Assembly (NCBI RefSeq): GCF_009858175.1
Contig: NZ_CP047393.1
Location: forward strand, 3,782,001-3,846,000
Length of the DNA: 64,000 bases
Source of the DNA: Pontibacillus sp. HMF3514
GTDB taxonomy: Bacteria; Bacillota; Bacilli; Bacillales; BH030062
Direction: 5' to 3'
The translations under genes and the position numbers were made by a program. This document shows positions 27,095-34,416 of the stretch, one piece after another. How positions within the stretch are numbered: the stretch's first letter is position 1; each line of letters begins with the position of its first letter. The notes below the pieces were generated by a model, which saw only the letters and a program-made list of their open reading frames with translations, did not search any database and was not told where the DNA came from.

Positions 27095-27919
27095 TTATCG
27101 TACATTCATTTCACTAGGTTTCGGACCCTTACGTTCATCCCGATCTAATGCTTTGATTCTATCCATATCCTCTTCATCCAACTCAAAATCGAATACGTCG
27201 AAATTCTCCCCAATTCGAGAAGGTGTCACGGATTTCGGAATGACGATTGTTCCATTCTGTAAATGCCAGCGAATGATGATCTGAGCAACTGTTTTGTTAT
27301 GCTTCTGAGCAATAGCTTGCATGTCTTCCCGATTTAATACATCTCCACCTTGCATTAACGGACTCCAAGCTTCTACATGAATACCATGTTCTTCACAAAA
27401 TGCTTTCACTTCTTTTTGTTGCAAGTACGGATGACACTCAATTTGGTTAACAGCTGGAGTTACGTCACACTCATCAAGCAAACGCTGTAAATGATCTCGA
27501 TCAAAATTACATACGCCAATCGCTTTCACACGACCTTCATGATATAGCTTTTCCATCGCTTTATATGTCTCTACATAATCATCAAACTCTGGGGTTGGCC
27601 AGTGAATCAAGTAGAGATCTACATAATCTAATCCAAGCTTTTCTAAACTTTCATCAAAAGCTTTTAATGTATTCTCATAGCCTTGATCTGTATTCCAAAC
27701 TTTCGTTGTAATAAACAGATCCTCACGTGGGACATTACTTTCTTTAATAGCTTGTCCAACGCCTCGTTCATTTTTATAAATAGCTGCAGTGTCGATTGCA
27801 CGATATCCAGTTTCAATCGCTTTTTTTACTGCAGGCACAGCATCTTCTTCCTCCACTTGCCAAACGCCAAATCCTAGCTGAGGCATTTTTACTTGTTGGT
27901 GCAGGGTTACATATCGCAT
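27095..27919 (-). CDS. Aldo/keto reductase (AKR5-like)
   Basis: NADPH-dependent reductase of aldehydes/glyoxal-type substrates, 274 residues. Catalytic tetrad seen as Asp43, Tyr48, Lys73 and His106 (LIHWP); NADPH-binding IPKSVTPSRIGEN near residue 232. Resembles B. subtilis YvgN/YtbE. Start set at the third codon of the longest frame because GGGAG is seven bases from it. Confidence 0.9.
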   Translation of the reverse strand: MRYVTLHQQVKMPQLGFGVWQVEEEDAVPAVKKAIETGYRAIDTAAIYKNERGVGQAIKESNVPREDLFITTKVWNTDQGYENTLKAFDESLEKLGLDYVDLYLIHWPTPEFDDYVETYKAMEKLYHEGRVKAIGVCNFDRDHLQRLLDECDVTPAVNQIECHPYLQQKEVKAFCEEHGIHVEAWSPLMQGGDVLNREDMQAIAQKHNKTVAQIIIRWHLQNGTIVIPKSVTPSRIGENFDVFDFELDEEDMDRIKALDRDERKGPKPSEMNVR

Positions 27920-28097
27920 GATCATTCTCCCTTTCTTCAGTAGAGTAGGTTGATTATAGCAAAATGGATAGGAATTTATGAATTGATTTGTTTAGGAAGT
28001 ATTCAACAATAGGAAGATTTATTATATTAAAATATATTTTTCACTGTGTTCACCCATTGGGTTATAAATTTCTACTCCATTTGATTTTGCAGTAAAG

Positions 28098-28126
28098 AAA
28101 AAAGCACTACTTATAAAGATAGTGTC
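28098..28126 (-). terminator. Terminator of the Na/Ca exchanger gene
   Basis: CACTA/TAGTG hairpin and T6 on the minus strand, abutting the stop codon. Confidence 0.7.
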
Positions 28127-29122
28127 TTACATTCCTTTCATCTGATATACAATTAGTGTTGCTGTTGCATAAACCACAACAATCAGACTCGGTGGCATAA
28201 TGTATAGAAAAGTCGTGCGTTCTTTTTTCCTTGTAATACTATACAAAATAATTAATACAACAACGATTGAAGCAACGCTTGTGACAATGTTAGACGGACT
28301 AGCGTGCGAGAATAAATTATTCTTTACATAAATAGCATCAGTAAAGGAAAGAAGCATAATATTAAAAGCGTTACTTCCCAATAATGAGCTGACTCCCATA
28401 CTATAGTTTCGCAGTTTTAATGCCGTTATAACACTAACTGCATCAGGAAGTGATGTACTGGCTCCAACTAAGAATGAGCCCACAAAGGAAGAGCCAAGTC
28501 CTGTAATACTCGCAATTTTATCCGCTGTAACAGTAAGTACAGATCCTACCAGCATAATAGCAAAAGCAAATAACGTAAAACGAACGATCACTTTTTTATA
28601 TGAATACTCATTGTACTTCTCATTCTTTCGATTACGTCGTTTTACTCTCTTTTCGGTTTTATTATTGATCCACTTGACTCCACCAAAATACATAAGGACT
28701 AGCACAACAGAATTATAACCAATATGAAATATATGAGTTGGTAGAGTTAAAACCAGACCCACTAAAACAACGAGGGTCATTATGATCACTAAGTAAATGT
28801 AAAGTTTACTTCCTATATCGGTTTGCCCCATCACTTGATGGCGTCTAAACACGATATCAAGTACAGCTAAGGCAAGTAAATTAAATAAATTGCTTCCTAA
28901 TAAATTCCCGATAGCGATATTCGGACTGTCAATTGCAATTGCGGTGACACTAGCTGTCAGCTCAGGTAGGGAGATTGCCGCTCCAATTATGATCCCCATA
29001 AAAGCAGATGTTGTTTTGGTTTTTTCACTAACAGCATCACCATACATCGCTAGTCGACTAGATACAAAATAGGCTGCTACGGCTGCTACTAAAAATAATG
29101 CAATAATAAGTATATTGGTCAT
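28127..29122 (-). CDS. Sodium/calcium exchanger family (CaCA) membrane protein
   Basis: 331 residues, about ten membrane segments arranged as two inverted halves. Each half carries an alpha-repeat: GAAISLPELTASV...GNLLGSNLFNLL and GASTSLPDAVSVI...LLGSNAFNIMLL, which form the ion site. Conserved acidic residues (SLPE, SLPD) are retained, so cation exchange is expected; ion specificity unknown. Start moved 68 codons inward to the ATG with TTAGGAG. Confidence 0.88.
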   Translation of the reverse strand: MTNILIIALFLVAAVAAYFVSSRLAMYGDAVSEKTKTTSAFMGIIIGAAISLPELTASVTAIAIDSPNIAIGNLLGSNLFNLLALAVLDIVFRRHQVMGQTDIGSKLYIYLVIIMTLVVLVGLVLTLPTHIFHIGYNSVVLVLMYFGGVKWINNKTEKRVKRRNRKNEKYNEYSYKKVIVRFTLFAFAIMLVGSVLTVTADKIASITGLGSSFVGSFLVGASTSLPDAVSVITALKLRNYSMGVSSLLGSNAFNIMLLSFTDAIYVKNNLFSHASPSNIVTSVASIVVVLIILYSITRKKERTTFLYIMPPSLIVVVYATATLIVYQMKGM

Positions 29123-29300
29123 ATGGTTTACTCCTAACGAAAGGTTCGATTTAATATCAATTCCCCTTGTAAACCAATATAAACTAGAAGAATTGAACTC
29201 CTCCCTTTGATTCACACCATAGAGAGGCCATTTCCCTTCCATATCCATACCTATAATAATAGATGGAAGATGTAGTACAAAATTAAGTGGAAACGCATAA

Positions 29301-29331
29301 AGAAAAGGGATGCTTATTATAGGCATCCCCG
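29301..29331 (-). terminator. Terminator of the EamA transporter gene
   Basis: GGGATGC/GCATCCC stem then TTTTCTTT on the minus strand. Confidence 0.85.
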
Positions 29332-29338
29332 TTTTACG

Positions 29339-30205
29339 TTATGCTGTTTCTTTTTTACTTTCACGATTATTTCTCAAGAACATATAGAACGAAGCTCCGA
29401 AGATGGTTATATAACCAATGACACTTAATATATCAGGAACTTGTCCAAATAAAAATATACTAATTAGGGCTGAATAGACCACAGTTGAGTAGAAAAAGAT
29501 TGAGATCTCTTTTGCTGGTGCAAATTTATAAGCTATCGTAATACCAAACTGCCCTACTGTTGCAAACACTCCGGCTGACAATAGGTACACCCACTGCTGC
29601 CATGACATTTGTTCGTAAAACGCAATAACAAACGGCAGTAACGACACAGTTGTGAAAAAGGAAAAGAAGAATACGACTGTATAGAACTGCTCCTTATTCC
29701 CTAGCACCCTTAAAACCGTATAAGCTCCTGCTGCAAAAACAGCTGAAAAAACACCAGCTATATACGGGATCGTTTCCAACGAAAACTCTGGTTTGATAAT
29801 AAATAGTGTCCCGATAAAAGCAATGATGATCGCGACAATCTGGAATAAGCGAGCTCTCTCCTTCAAAAAGATTGCAGAGAATATAATCGTTAAGAATGGA
29901 CTTAACTTATTCAACATATCCGCATCGGAAAGCACGAGGTTATCAATCGCATAGAAAAATAATACCATTCCAATGGTTCCTAGAGCAGAACGGAGTAAAA
30001 GGAATTTTCGGTTTTCCTTCTTCCCAAATAGGCTTTCGTTATAGTACTTTACAAAACCAAATGCAATAAATGCCGAAACAATATTTCTAAAGAAAGTCTT
30101 TTGCACAGTTGGCACGTCTCCAGATAGCTTTACGAAAGCAGCCATCATAGAAAAGCCAAAAGCTGATAATAACAATAATATAATACCTTTATTTCGATCA
30201 CTCAT
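29339..30205 (-). CDS. DMT superfamily transporter (EamA domains)
   Basis: 288 residues with ten predicted membrane helices in two EamA repeats; second-half pattern SAVFAAGAYTVLRVL. Typical inner-membrane exporter of small metabolites; substrate unknown. Confidence 0.88.
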   Translation of the reverse strand: MSDRNKGIILLLLSAFGFSMMAAFVKLSGDVPTVQKTFFRNIVSAFIAFGFVKYYNESLFGKKENRKFLLLRSALGTIGMVLFFYAIDNLVLSDADMLNKLSPFLTIIFSAIFLKERARLFQIVAIIIAFIGTLFIIKPEFSLETIPYIAGVFSAVFAAGAYTVLRVLGNKEQFYTVVFFFSFFTTVSLLPFVIAFYEQMSWQQWVYLLSAGVFATVGQFGITIAYKFAPAKEISIFFYSTVVYSALISIFLFGQVPDILSVIGYITIFGASFYMFLRNNRESKKETA

Positions 30206-30438
30206 AGTTGTCCTCCGATATATAGCCTTACCTTATTGTGCACTCACCCTTCCTATCCTAATACAAAAATCTCCTTTTTGGTACCTTATTGTCCCTGGCT
30301 TTTGTCGAATAACCTTCCATAAAGACACCCTTAATTAAAGGAATTTTATGTTAAAATGCAATTGAATTGGAGGTTATTGTAATGAAGCGTTAGAGGGCTA
30401 TCTCTCAGGAGAAATTATAATAAAGAGGGGATGTTTGC

Positions 30439-30576
30439 ATGAACTTTTTTGTAAACGCTTTGGATTACTTGATTTCGAGCAAAAAGACTCTTATCTATAC
30501 GACATATAGCCTGAAGGACTATTATAAGGTCGTAGCTAAGTTACAATCTGAATCCATAAAATATCGCGTAGCCTAA
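30439..30576 (+). pseudogene. 5' half of a small gene split by the toxin-immunity cassette array
   Basis: ATG 30439 follows AGAGGGG and encodes 45 residues ending ...SIKYRVA before a TAA (30574-30576) contributed by the inserted DNA. Joining base 30573 to base 33628 restores one frame of 84 codons: ...YRVA|SIVHMSND...LDR. The restored protein resembles short DUF2007-like signal-transducing proteins (pattern TTYSLKDYYKV ... NEYKFYVK). The left junction is GTAGCC|TAAGTT. Confidence 0.8.
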
Positions 30577-30588
30577 GTTGTAATCTTA
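30568..30588 (+). repeat. Left junction (attL-like) of the cassette array
   Basis: GTAGCC (gene half) joined to TAAGTTGTAATCTTA (cassette end). The 15-mer is repeated exactly at 31676-31690 and nearly so at 32557-32571. Confidence 0.75.
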
Positions 30589-30606
30589 TTTTGATAGATT
30601 ATAATC

Positions 30607-30655
30607 TAAAAACAAAATGAGGCCACTTACTATTAGAAAGAAGCCTCATTTTAAT
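30607..30655 (-). terminator. Terminator closing cassette 1
   Basis: AAAATGAGGC/GCCTCATTTT stem followed by GTTTTT on the minus strand. Confidence 0.75.
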
Positions 30656-30666
30656 ACTTTTTAATT

Positions 30667-30828
30667 TTATTTGTGTTTTATGATATGAAAATGTTTCTCT
30701 AATAAAGTTGCGTTTAAATCTATTATTTGTTGTAAAATTTCAAATCTTTTTTCTTCAGAATGTGTCTTTTGTATTTCTCTGTCTGTATTTCTAACTTCTC
30801 TTAAATAACCGTTTGCAAAATGGGCTCC
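30667..30828 (-). pseudogene. Truncated paralogue of the cassette 1 immunity gene
   Basis: About 53 codons ending at TAA 30667 encode ANGYLREVRNTDREIQKTH and SEEKRFEILQQIIDLNATLL. They align with the C-terminus of the intact neighbour (PNGYFGDSRNKYKQFKLANS, SEDKKYKVVQEILDFKAELL). No start codon or ribosome site. A tail left by an earlier duplication or cassette exchange. Confidence 0.7.
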
Positions 30829-30850
30829 TCACAGAAGGAGAAGCCCTAAA
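30822..30850 (-). terminator. Terminator after the cassette 1 immunity gene
   Basis: GGGCTTCTCC/GAGGAGCCC hairpin followed by ATTTT. Confidence 0.6.
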
Positions 30851-30857
30851 AACACCA

Positions 30858-31313
30858 TTATTCAACTTGATTTTTGTTAATATACTTTATATTGTTTTTT
30901 AATAATTCTGCTTTAAAATCCAATATTTCTTGCACAACTTTATATTTTTTGTCTTCAGAATTAGCTAATTTAAATTGCTTATATTTGTTTCTACTATCAC
31001 CAAAATACCCATTTGGAAGTTTTTTTATCCTTTCAAGATATTCATAAAGGTGCTCTCTCACAGTTTCCCCCTTAATATTTACATAATAACCATCGGGGTC
31101 CTTGCCATTTTTTAAACTTACTAATAATATATATACTCCAAAATCTATCGATTCTACTTGAATATCAATACCTAAACTCTCTTCTCTTCTTCTATATTGG
31201 AGTGTATATAAACCATTGCCTCTATGTTGAACGTTAACTAATTTAAATTCAAAGTCCTTATCTAAAAATTCAAACGAGGTTTTTGTCATTTTCAACAACT
31301 TCTGGTCATCCAT
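30858..31313 (-). CDS. Putative immunity protein of cassette 1
   Basis: About 151 residues, hydrophilic, no signal peptide, family not recognised. Inferred to be an immunity protein because it directly follows a toxin tail (20-bp gap) in a cassette whose sister units have the same toxin-then-immunity order. A truncated paralogue lies just downstream. Start at ATG 31313 or at a TTG three codons earlier; GGGGTGG serves either. Confidence 0.65.
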   Translation of the reverse strand: MDDQKLLKMTKTSFEFLDKDFEFKLVNVQHRGNGLYTLQYRRREESLGIDIQVESIDFGVYILLVSLKNGKDPDGYYVNIKGETVREHLYEYLERIKKLPNGYFGDSRNKYKQFKLANSEDKKYKVVQEILDFKAELLKNNIKYINKNQVE

Positions 31314-31332
31314 TACTCCCAATCCACCCCTT

Positions 31333-31674
31333 TTACTCCACCTTCATATTTATTAAATCTTTCAAAACTTTTTTGTGTTTTTGATATTCTTTTGTTACTG
31401 TCCTTTCCATTTCATAAGCTGGTTGAGCATAACCTCTTTCACGTCTTCTCTTAAATGCAGGACCAATATCTAATACTTCTGCACCTTCATCCATTTGCTT
31501 TTGAATCCATTTTTTATTATGTTCTATCGCTAACTTATCAACCTCTTCATCTGGCATTACTTTTTTTAAATCATTATAATTTGGCATTCCATCATAAGTT
31601 TCTGCACCTGTAAGTTTATTATATTTTTTAACTCTTTCCATATCCTCACCGATTATTACTTGTTTACCCGTACC
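31333..31674 (-). CDS. Orphan toxin C-terminal domain, cassette 1 (headless)
   Basis: Open frame of 113 residues beginning GTGKQVIIGEDMERVKKYNK; the GTGK entry is typical where polymorphic-toxin tips join their carriers. The frame is closed upstream by a TAG formed at the cassette junction, so no LXG, WXG or other delivery domain precedes it. The only internal start is ATG 31641 with a close GAGG. C-terminal pattern GPAFKRRRERG...YEMER looks enzymatic, probably nucleic-acid directed, but the family is not identified. Confidence 0.65.
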   Translation of the reverse strand, partial: GTGKQVIIGEDMERVKKYNKLTGAETYDGMPNYNDLKKVMPDEEVDKLAIEHNKKWIQKQMDEGAEVLDIGPAFKRRRERGYAQPAYEMERTVTKEYQKHKKVLKDLINMKVE

Positions 31675-31690
31675 CTAAGTTGTAATCTTA
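31670..31690 (+). repeat. Cassette 1/2 junction (att-like)
   Basis: GTACCC joined to TAAGTTGTAATCTTA; this is the form predicted for the joined ends of a circular cassette. Confidence 0.75.
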
Positions 31691-31852
31691 ACCGTCATTA
31701 TGTGAAAGGTGATTAAGCTTTAACCGTTAGTAAATTTTCTATACTTCTCCAACCTCCAGTATTCACCACCTCTTAACCAGGTGTAGATTTACCTCCTATG
31801 AAACACCACACTCTTCTACGATAGTGTTACTCCTACATTAAGTTGTACCTAA

Positions 31853-31902
31853 AAAAACCTTGAAGGAGTGGTTTAAACGTTTTAACTCCCTCAAGGTACC
31901 TC
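31853..31902 (-). terminator. Terminator closing cassette 2
   Basis: ACCTTGAGGGAGT/ACTCCTTCAAGGT stem with seven T on the minus strand. Confidence 0.85.
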
Positions 31903-31946
31903 ATATCCCTAATTATTTTTAAAGAAATTCTATAATATTCTTTGTG

Positions 31947-32150
31947 TTAACAATAATAGAACGCTATTTCTTCAATTATTTCTCTATCTTTAGAAGAGTA
32001 CTCCTTGTGCTTATTTAATTCAATCTCAGCTAAAACGTATTTTGCTTTGGGGTTATCCAAAGAGTCAATTAGATTAGTTGCTAACTCTTTATCATCAACA
32101 TATTCTTCGATGAGTCTTTTTAATCGTTTCCTTAATTCCACTTCATCCAT
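31947..32150 (-). CDS. Putative immunity protein of cassette 2
   Basis: 67 residues, acidic and helical (MDEVELRKRLKRLIEEYVDD), no signal peptide. GGAGG lies inside the end of the toxin-tail gene and only three bases separate the two, implying coupled translation. Immunity role inferred from position. Confidence 0.65.
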   Translation of the reverse strand: MDEVELRKRLKRLIEEYVDDKELATNLIDSLDNPKAKYVLAEIELNKHKEYSSKDREIIEEIAFYYC

Positions 32151-32153
32151 ATT

Positions 32154-32555
32154 TTAATCCTCCAAAATAGTTACTCCATTTTCTTTAAAATGAATTTTTG
32201 ATTTAGTTATCACTTGGCGGTACCCACCTTCACCAAATTCAGGATAAGAATTAGTTATTGGTTCTAGGATATCACCCTTATCCCCTTTGTTATAAGGAAT
32301 CCTCATATCATCTATCACTTGTAACGTATCAAATTCACCTCTTAACTTTGCATCGCTCCACTCAGGTGATATTTGTAAGGCTTCCCTAGCCTCTTTTGCA
32401 CTATCAAATTTATCAAAACCAAAGTATGAACCTGGTGCAGAATTAGTTTCTAAGGTTTGTTCTGCATATTTTGAGTTCATGTACCTATATCCAGTTGAAG
32501 GTACGGCATCTCCCGAAGGAGTTACATAAAAATCAGTTTTAACATTACCCGTACC
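32154..32555 (-). CDS. Orphan toxin C-terminal domain, cassette 2 (headless)
   Basis: Open frame of 133 residues starting GTGNVKTDFYVTPSGDAVPS, a tail seen on LXG-type and related Bacillus toxins; continues GYRYMNSKYAEQ...WSDAKLRGEFDTLQV. Upstream it is closed by the junction TAG (32556-32558). The first ATG (32480) has no ribosome site. Likely a silent tip reservoir or non-expressed fragment; activity unknown. Confidence 0.7.
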   Translation of the reverse strand, partial: GTGNVKTDFYVTPSGDAVPSTGYRYMNSKYAEQTLETNSAPGSYFGFDKFDSAKEAREALQISPEWSDAKLRGEFDTLQVIDDMRIPYNKGDKGDILEPITNSYPEFGEGGYRQVITKSKIHFKENGVTILED

Positions 32556-32571
32556 CTAAGTTCTAATCTTG
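32551..32571 (+). repeat. Cassette 2/3 junction (att-like)
   Basis: GTACCC joined to TAAGTTCTAATCTTG: one internal mismatch and a different last base relative to the other junctions. Confidence 0.7.
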
Positions 32572-32587
32572 GAGAACACTAAGATAA

Positions 32588-32625
32588 AAAGAAACCTTGA
32601 AAGGCTCAAGGCTTTCAAGGTTTTA
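32588..32625 (-). terminator. Terminator closing cassette 3
   Basis: ACCTTGAAAG/CTTTCAAGGT stem followed by TTCTTTTT on the minus strand. Confidence 0.8.
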
Positions 32626-32630
32626 TAATA

Positions 32631-33167
32631 TTAATTAAATTCAACTCCATGTACACCATTTTTTTTAAAAGCATCTTTGATGTTATCTGATACAATTACA
32701 TGAGATTTATAGTCAGCATTTCTTACAATATGGTGTTTATTAGGCAAGTTATTAAATCTGTAGATAATCTTGTCGAATTTTAAAATTGCATTGGTTCCTT
32801 TAATGGAAGTAAATTCAGATTCCTCTTTATTTACTACCCCTAAAGAATTAACCACATTTATAAGGCAATAATTCGGAATCTTTTTATCTCCAATATATAT
32901 ATTTGCGTTAAAAGCTTGAATATCTTGTGGACATTCTTTTTCCAAGATTTCTAACACTTTTCTTGAAACTAAAATTAGGTGTCCACTATTCGGTAACACA
33001 TCAGTTAATTCATCCTCAGAACATTCAAAAACAACTTTAGGAGGATTTATATTTTCTGTTAGTAACCTGCCCTCTCTAAAAATGAACCGATCGGTGCCAC
33101 TTTCTTTAACATACTCACCTATTTTATTATTAGGAAAATTATCAGGAACAGACCAAATCCACAACAT
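32631..33167 (-). CDS. Imm11-like immunity protein of cassette 3
   Basis: 178 residues resembling the Imm11 (DUF1629) family: LILVSRKVLEILEKECP...ANIYIGDKKIPNYCLINVVN...KEESEF. Imm11 proteins accompany nuclease-type polymorphic toxins, in line with the AHH toxin tail 15 bp upstream. Good ribosome site (GAGGTGAT). Confidence 0.75.
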   Translation of the reverse strand: MLWIWSVPDNFPNNKIGEYVKESGTDRFIFREGRLLTENINPPKVVFECSEDELTDVLPNSGHLILVSRKVLEILEKECPQDIQAFNANIYIGDKKIPNYCLINVVNSLGVVNKEESEFTSIKGTNAILKFDKIIYRFNNLPNKHHIVRNADYKSHVIVSDNIKDAFKKNGVHGVEFN

Positions 33168-33182
33168 ATTTAATCACCTCAT

Positions 33183-33641
33183 TTATTCAGCCCAAGGACG
33201 TTTATTTTTATTAAGTGCTCTACTTCCTTCTCTTAAGAGTTGTCTTTCGTTACTAACTATATCACGAATAGCATCATTGTACTGTTCTTGTTTCCAACCG
33301 TTTGCTCTTCCATGTTCAACAACCTCATCCATTTGTCGAGCTAAATTTTCACTTACACTGTTCGTGTGCTTTCCTTTATGAATACTTCTAGTAGGATGTA
33401 AGCTTTCATCAGTCGGTAAGAACATTTTATTGTTACGAGATTGAAGATTATACCCTGATTCATCAAGTAATTCATGATTTTTTGTTAATTTATTTTTATC
33501 ACTAATAATATGATGGTCTTGGAATCCTTGTTTTTTCAAGTAGGCTTCACGACTATTTTGAGTACGTAAATTAACTCCTACATTATCACCAGCTACAGGT
33601 TTATCTAACTTTAATTTACCCGTACCCTCAATCGTACACAT
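33183..33641 (-). CDS. Orphan AHH-type nuclease toxin domain, cassette 3
   Basis: Toxin tail starting GTGKLKLDKPVAGDN at 33626 and carrying the HNH/Endo VII-like AHH nuclease pattern: FQDHHIIS, then NKMFLPTDES and HKGKH...YNDAIRDIV. The frame happens to run five codons into the interrupted gene (antisense), supplying an ATG at 33641 with no ribosome site. It lacks any secretion or pre-toxin domain. Divalent-metal DNase activity is expected if made. Confidence 0.75.
   Translation of the reverse strand: MCTIEGTGKLKLDKPVAGDNVGVNLRTQNSREAYLKKQGFQDHHIISDKNKLTKNHELLDESGYNLQSRNNKMFLPTDESLHPTRSIHKGKHTNSVSENLARQMDEVVEHGRANGWKQEQYNDAIRDIVSNERQLLREGSRALNKNKRPWAE
33622..33636 (+). repeat. Right junction (attR-like) of the cassette array
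   Basis: GTACCC (cassette end) joined to TCAATCGTA (gene half). Confidence 0.75.
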
Positions 33642-33747
33642 GTCTAATGATGTATCCAGCAGCTATGGGAATGAGTATAAGTTTTATGTCAAAGAAGCAG
33701 ATAAAGATCTTGCTGTAAGAGCAATGAATAAAAGGCTAGATCGATAA
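33628..33747 (+). pseudogene. 3' half of the split small gene
   Basis: 39 codons (SIVHMSNDVSSSYGNEYKFY... to ...NKRLDR, stop TAA 33745-33747) in frame with the 5' half at 30439-30573. Without the insert the gene would end 12 bp before the acetyltransferase start, probably as one operon. Confidence 0.8.
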
Positions 33748-33759
33748 GGTGGTTATCGC

Positions 33760-34235
33760 ATGAAGATTCGAAATATGAAGAGTTCAGATTCCGTATTATT
33801 AAACCTGTTATCAATGAATGGTGGGACGGTAGAGACATGTCTTATATGGTTCCCAAGCTTTTCTTCGTTCATTTTCAGAATACAAGCTTTGTAGCTGAAG
33901 AAGATAGTAAAATCCTGGGGGTTTTAATAGGGTTCACATCCCCATCCAACAAGAACGAAGCCTACATTCATTTTGTTGGAGTTCACCCTGAATATAGAGG
34001 TCAACAAATTGGTAAAAGTCTTTATTATCAGTTCTTTAATATCGCTCAGCAAAATGACCGAGATGTTATTCGTTGTATCACTTCTCCTGTAAACAAATCC
34101 TCTATTGCTTATCATAAGAGAATGGGATTTGATATTGTAGAAGGAGACAAGTATGAAGAAGAGATCCATGTCCATTCCGACTATGACGGTCCAGGACAAG
34201 ACCGAGTATTGTTTAGTAAAAAGCTTTCTAAATAA
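33760..34235 (+). pseudogene. GNAT N-acetyltransferase with N-terminal frameshift
   Basis: ATG 33760 (ribosome site AAGGTGG) opens MKIRNMKSSD and then runs out of frame. From about 33791 the second frame gives RIIKPVINEWWDGRDMSYMVPKLFF, a typical start of this acetyltransferase group. A single missing base near 33,790 explains it. The acetyl-CoA loop is present (VHPEYRGQQIGKSL). An internal ATG (33837) would give 132 residues without a ribosome site. Mutation or sequencing error. Confidence 0.75.
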
Positions 34236-34275
34236 GAAGAGCCCAGCTTCTCAGATGCTGGGCTCTTCTTATTTA
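34234..34275 (+). terminator. Terminator after the GNAT gene
   Basis: Perfect AAGAAGAGCCCAGC/GCTGGGCTCTTCTT stem. Confidence 0.8.
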
Positions 34276-34416
34276 CATTGACATACCATTAACATATTGC
34301 CATCTGGATCTTTAAAAATGAAGAAATGATCATGCTGGACTTCAGTTACAAGTTCTACACCATTAGCTTTCGAAAATTGATAGTATACATAGGACTTTTT
34401 GTCATCAGAATTCCTC
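34269..34416 (-). pseudogene. C-terminal fragment of a VOC/glyoxalase-family gene
   Basis: Frame ending at TAA 34269 encodes DKKSYVYYQFSKANGVELVT and then HFFIFKDPDGNMLMVCQCK, the last beta-alpha unit of vicinal-oxygen-chelate proteins, including the (D)PDGN turn. The rest of the gene is missing; the sigma-factor gene starts directly upstream. Confidence 0.7.

Noticed and set aside
28127-29326. 399-residue version of the Na/Ca exchanger
   Set aside because: The extra 68 residues overlap the upstream gene's terminator and lack a ribosome site; the ATG with TTAGGAG starts at the first family-conserved helix.
30439-33747. Prophage or ICE explanation for the toxin cassettes
   Set aside because: No integrase, structural, conjugation or replication gene is present in the 3.05-kb insert; its ends coincide with cassette boundaries only.
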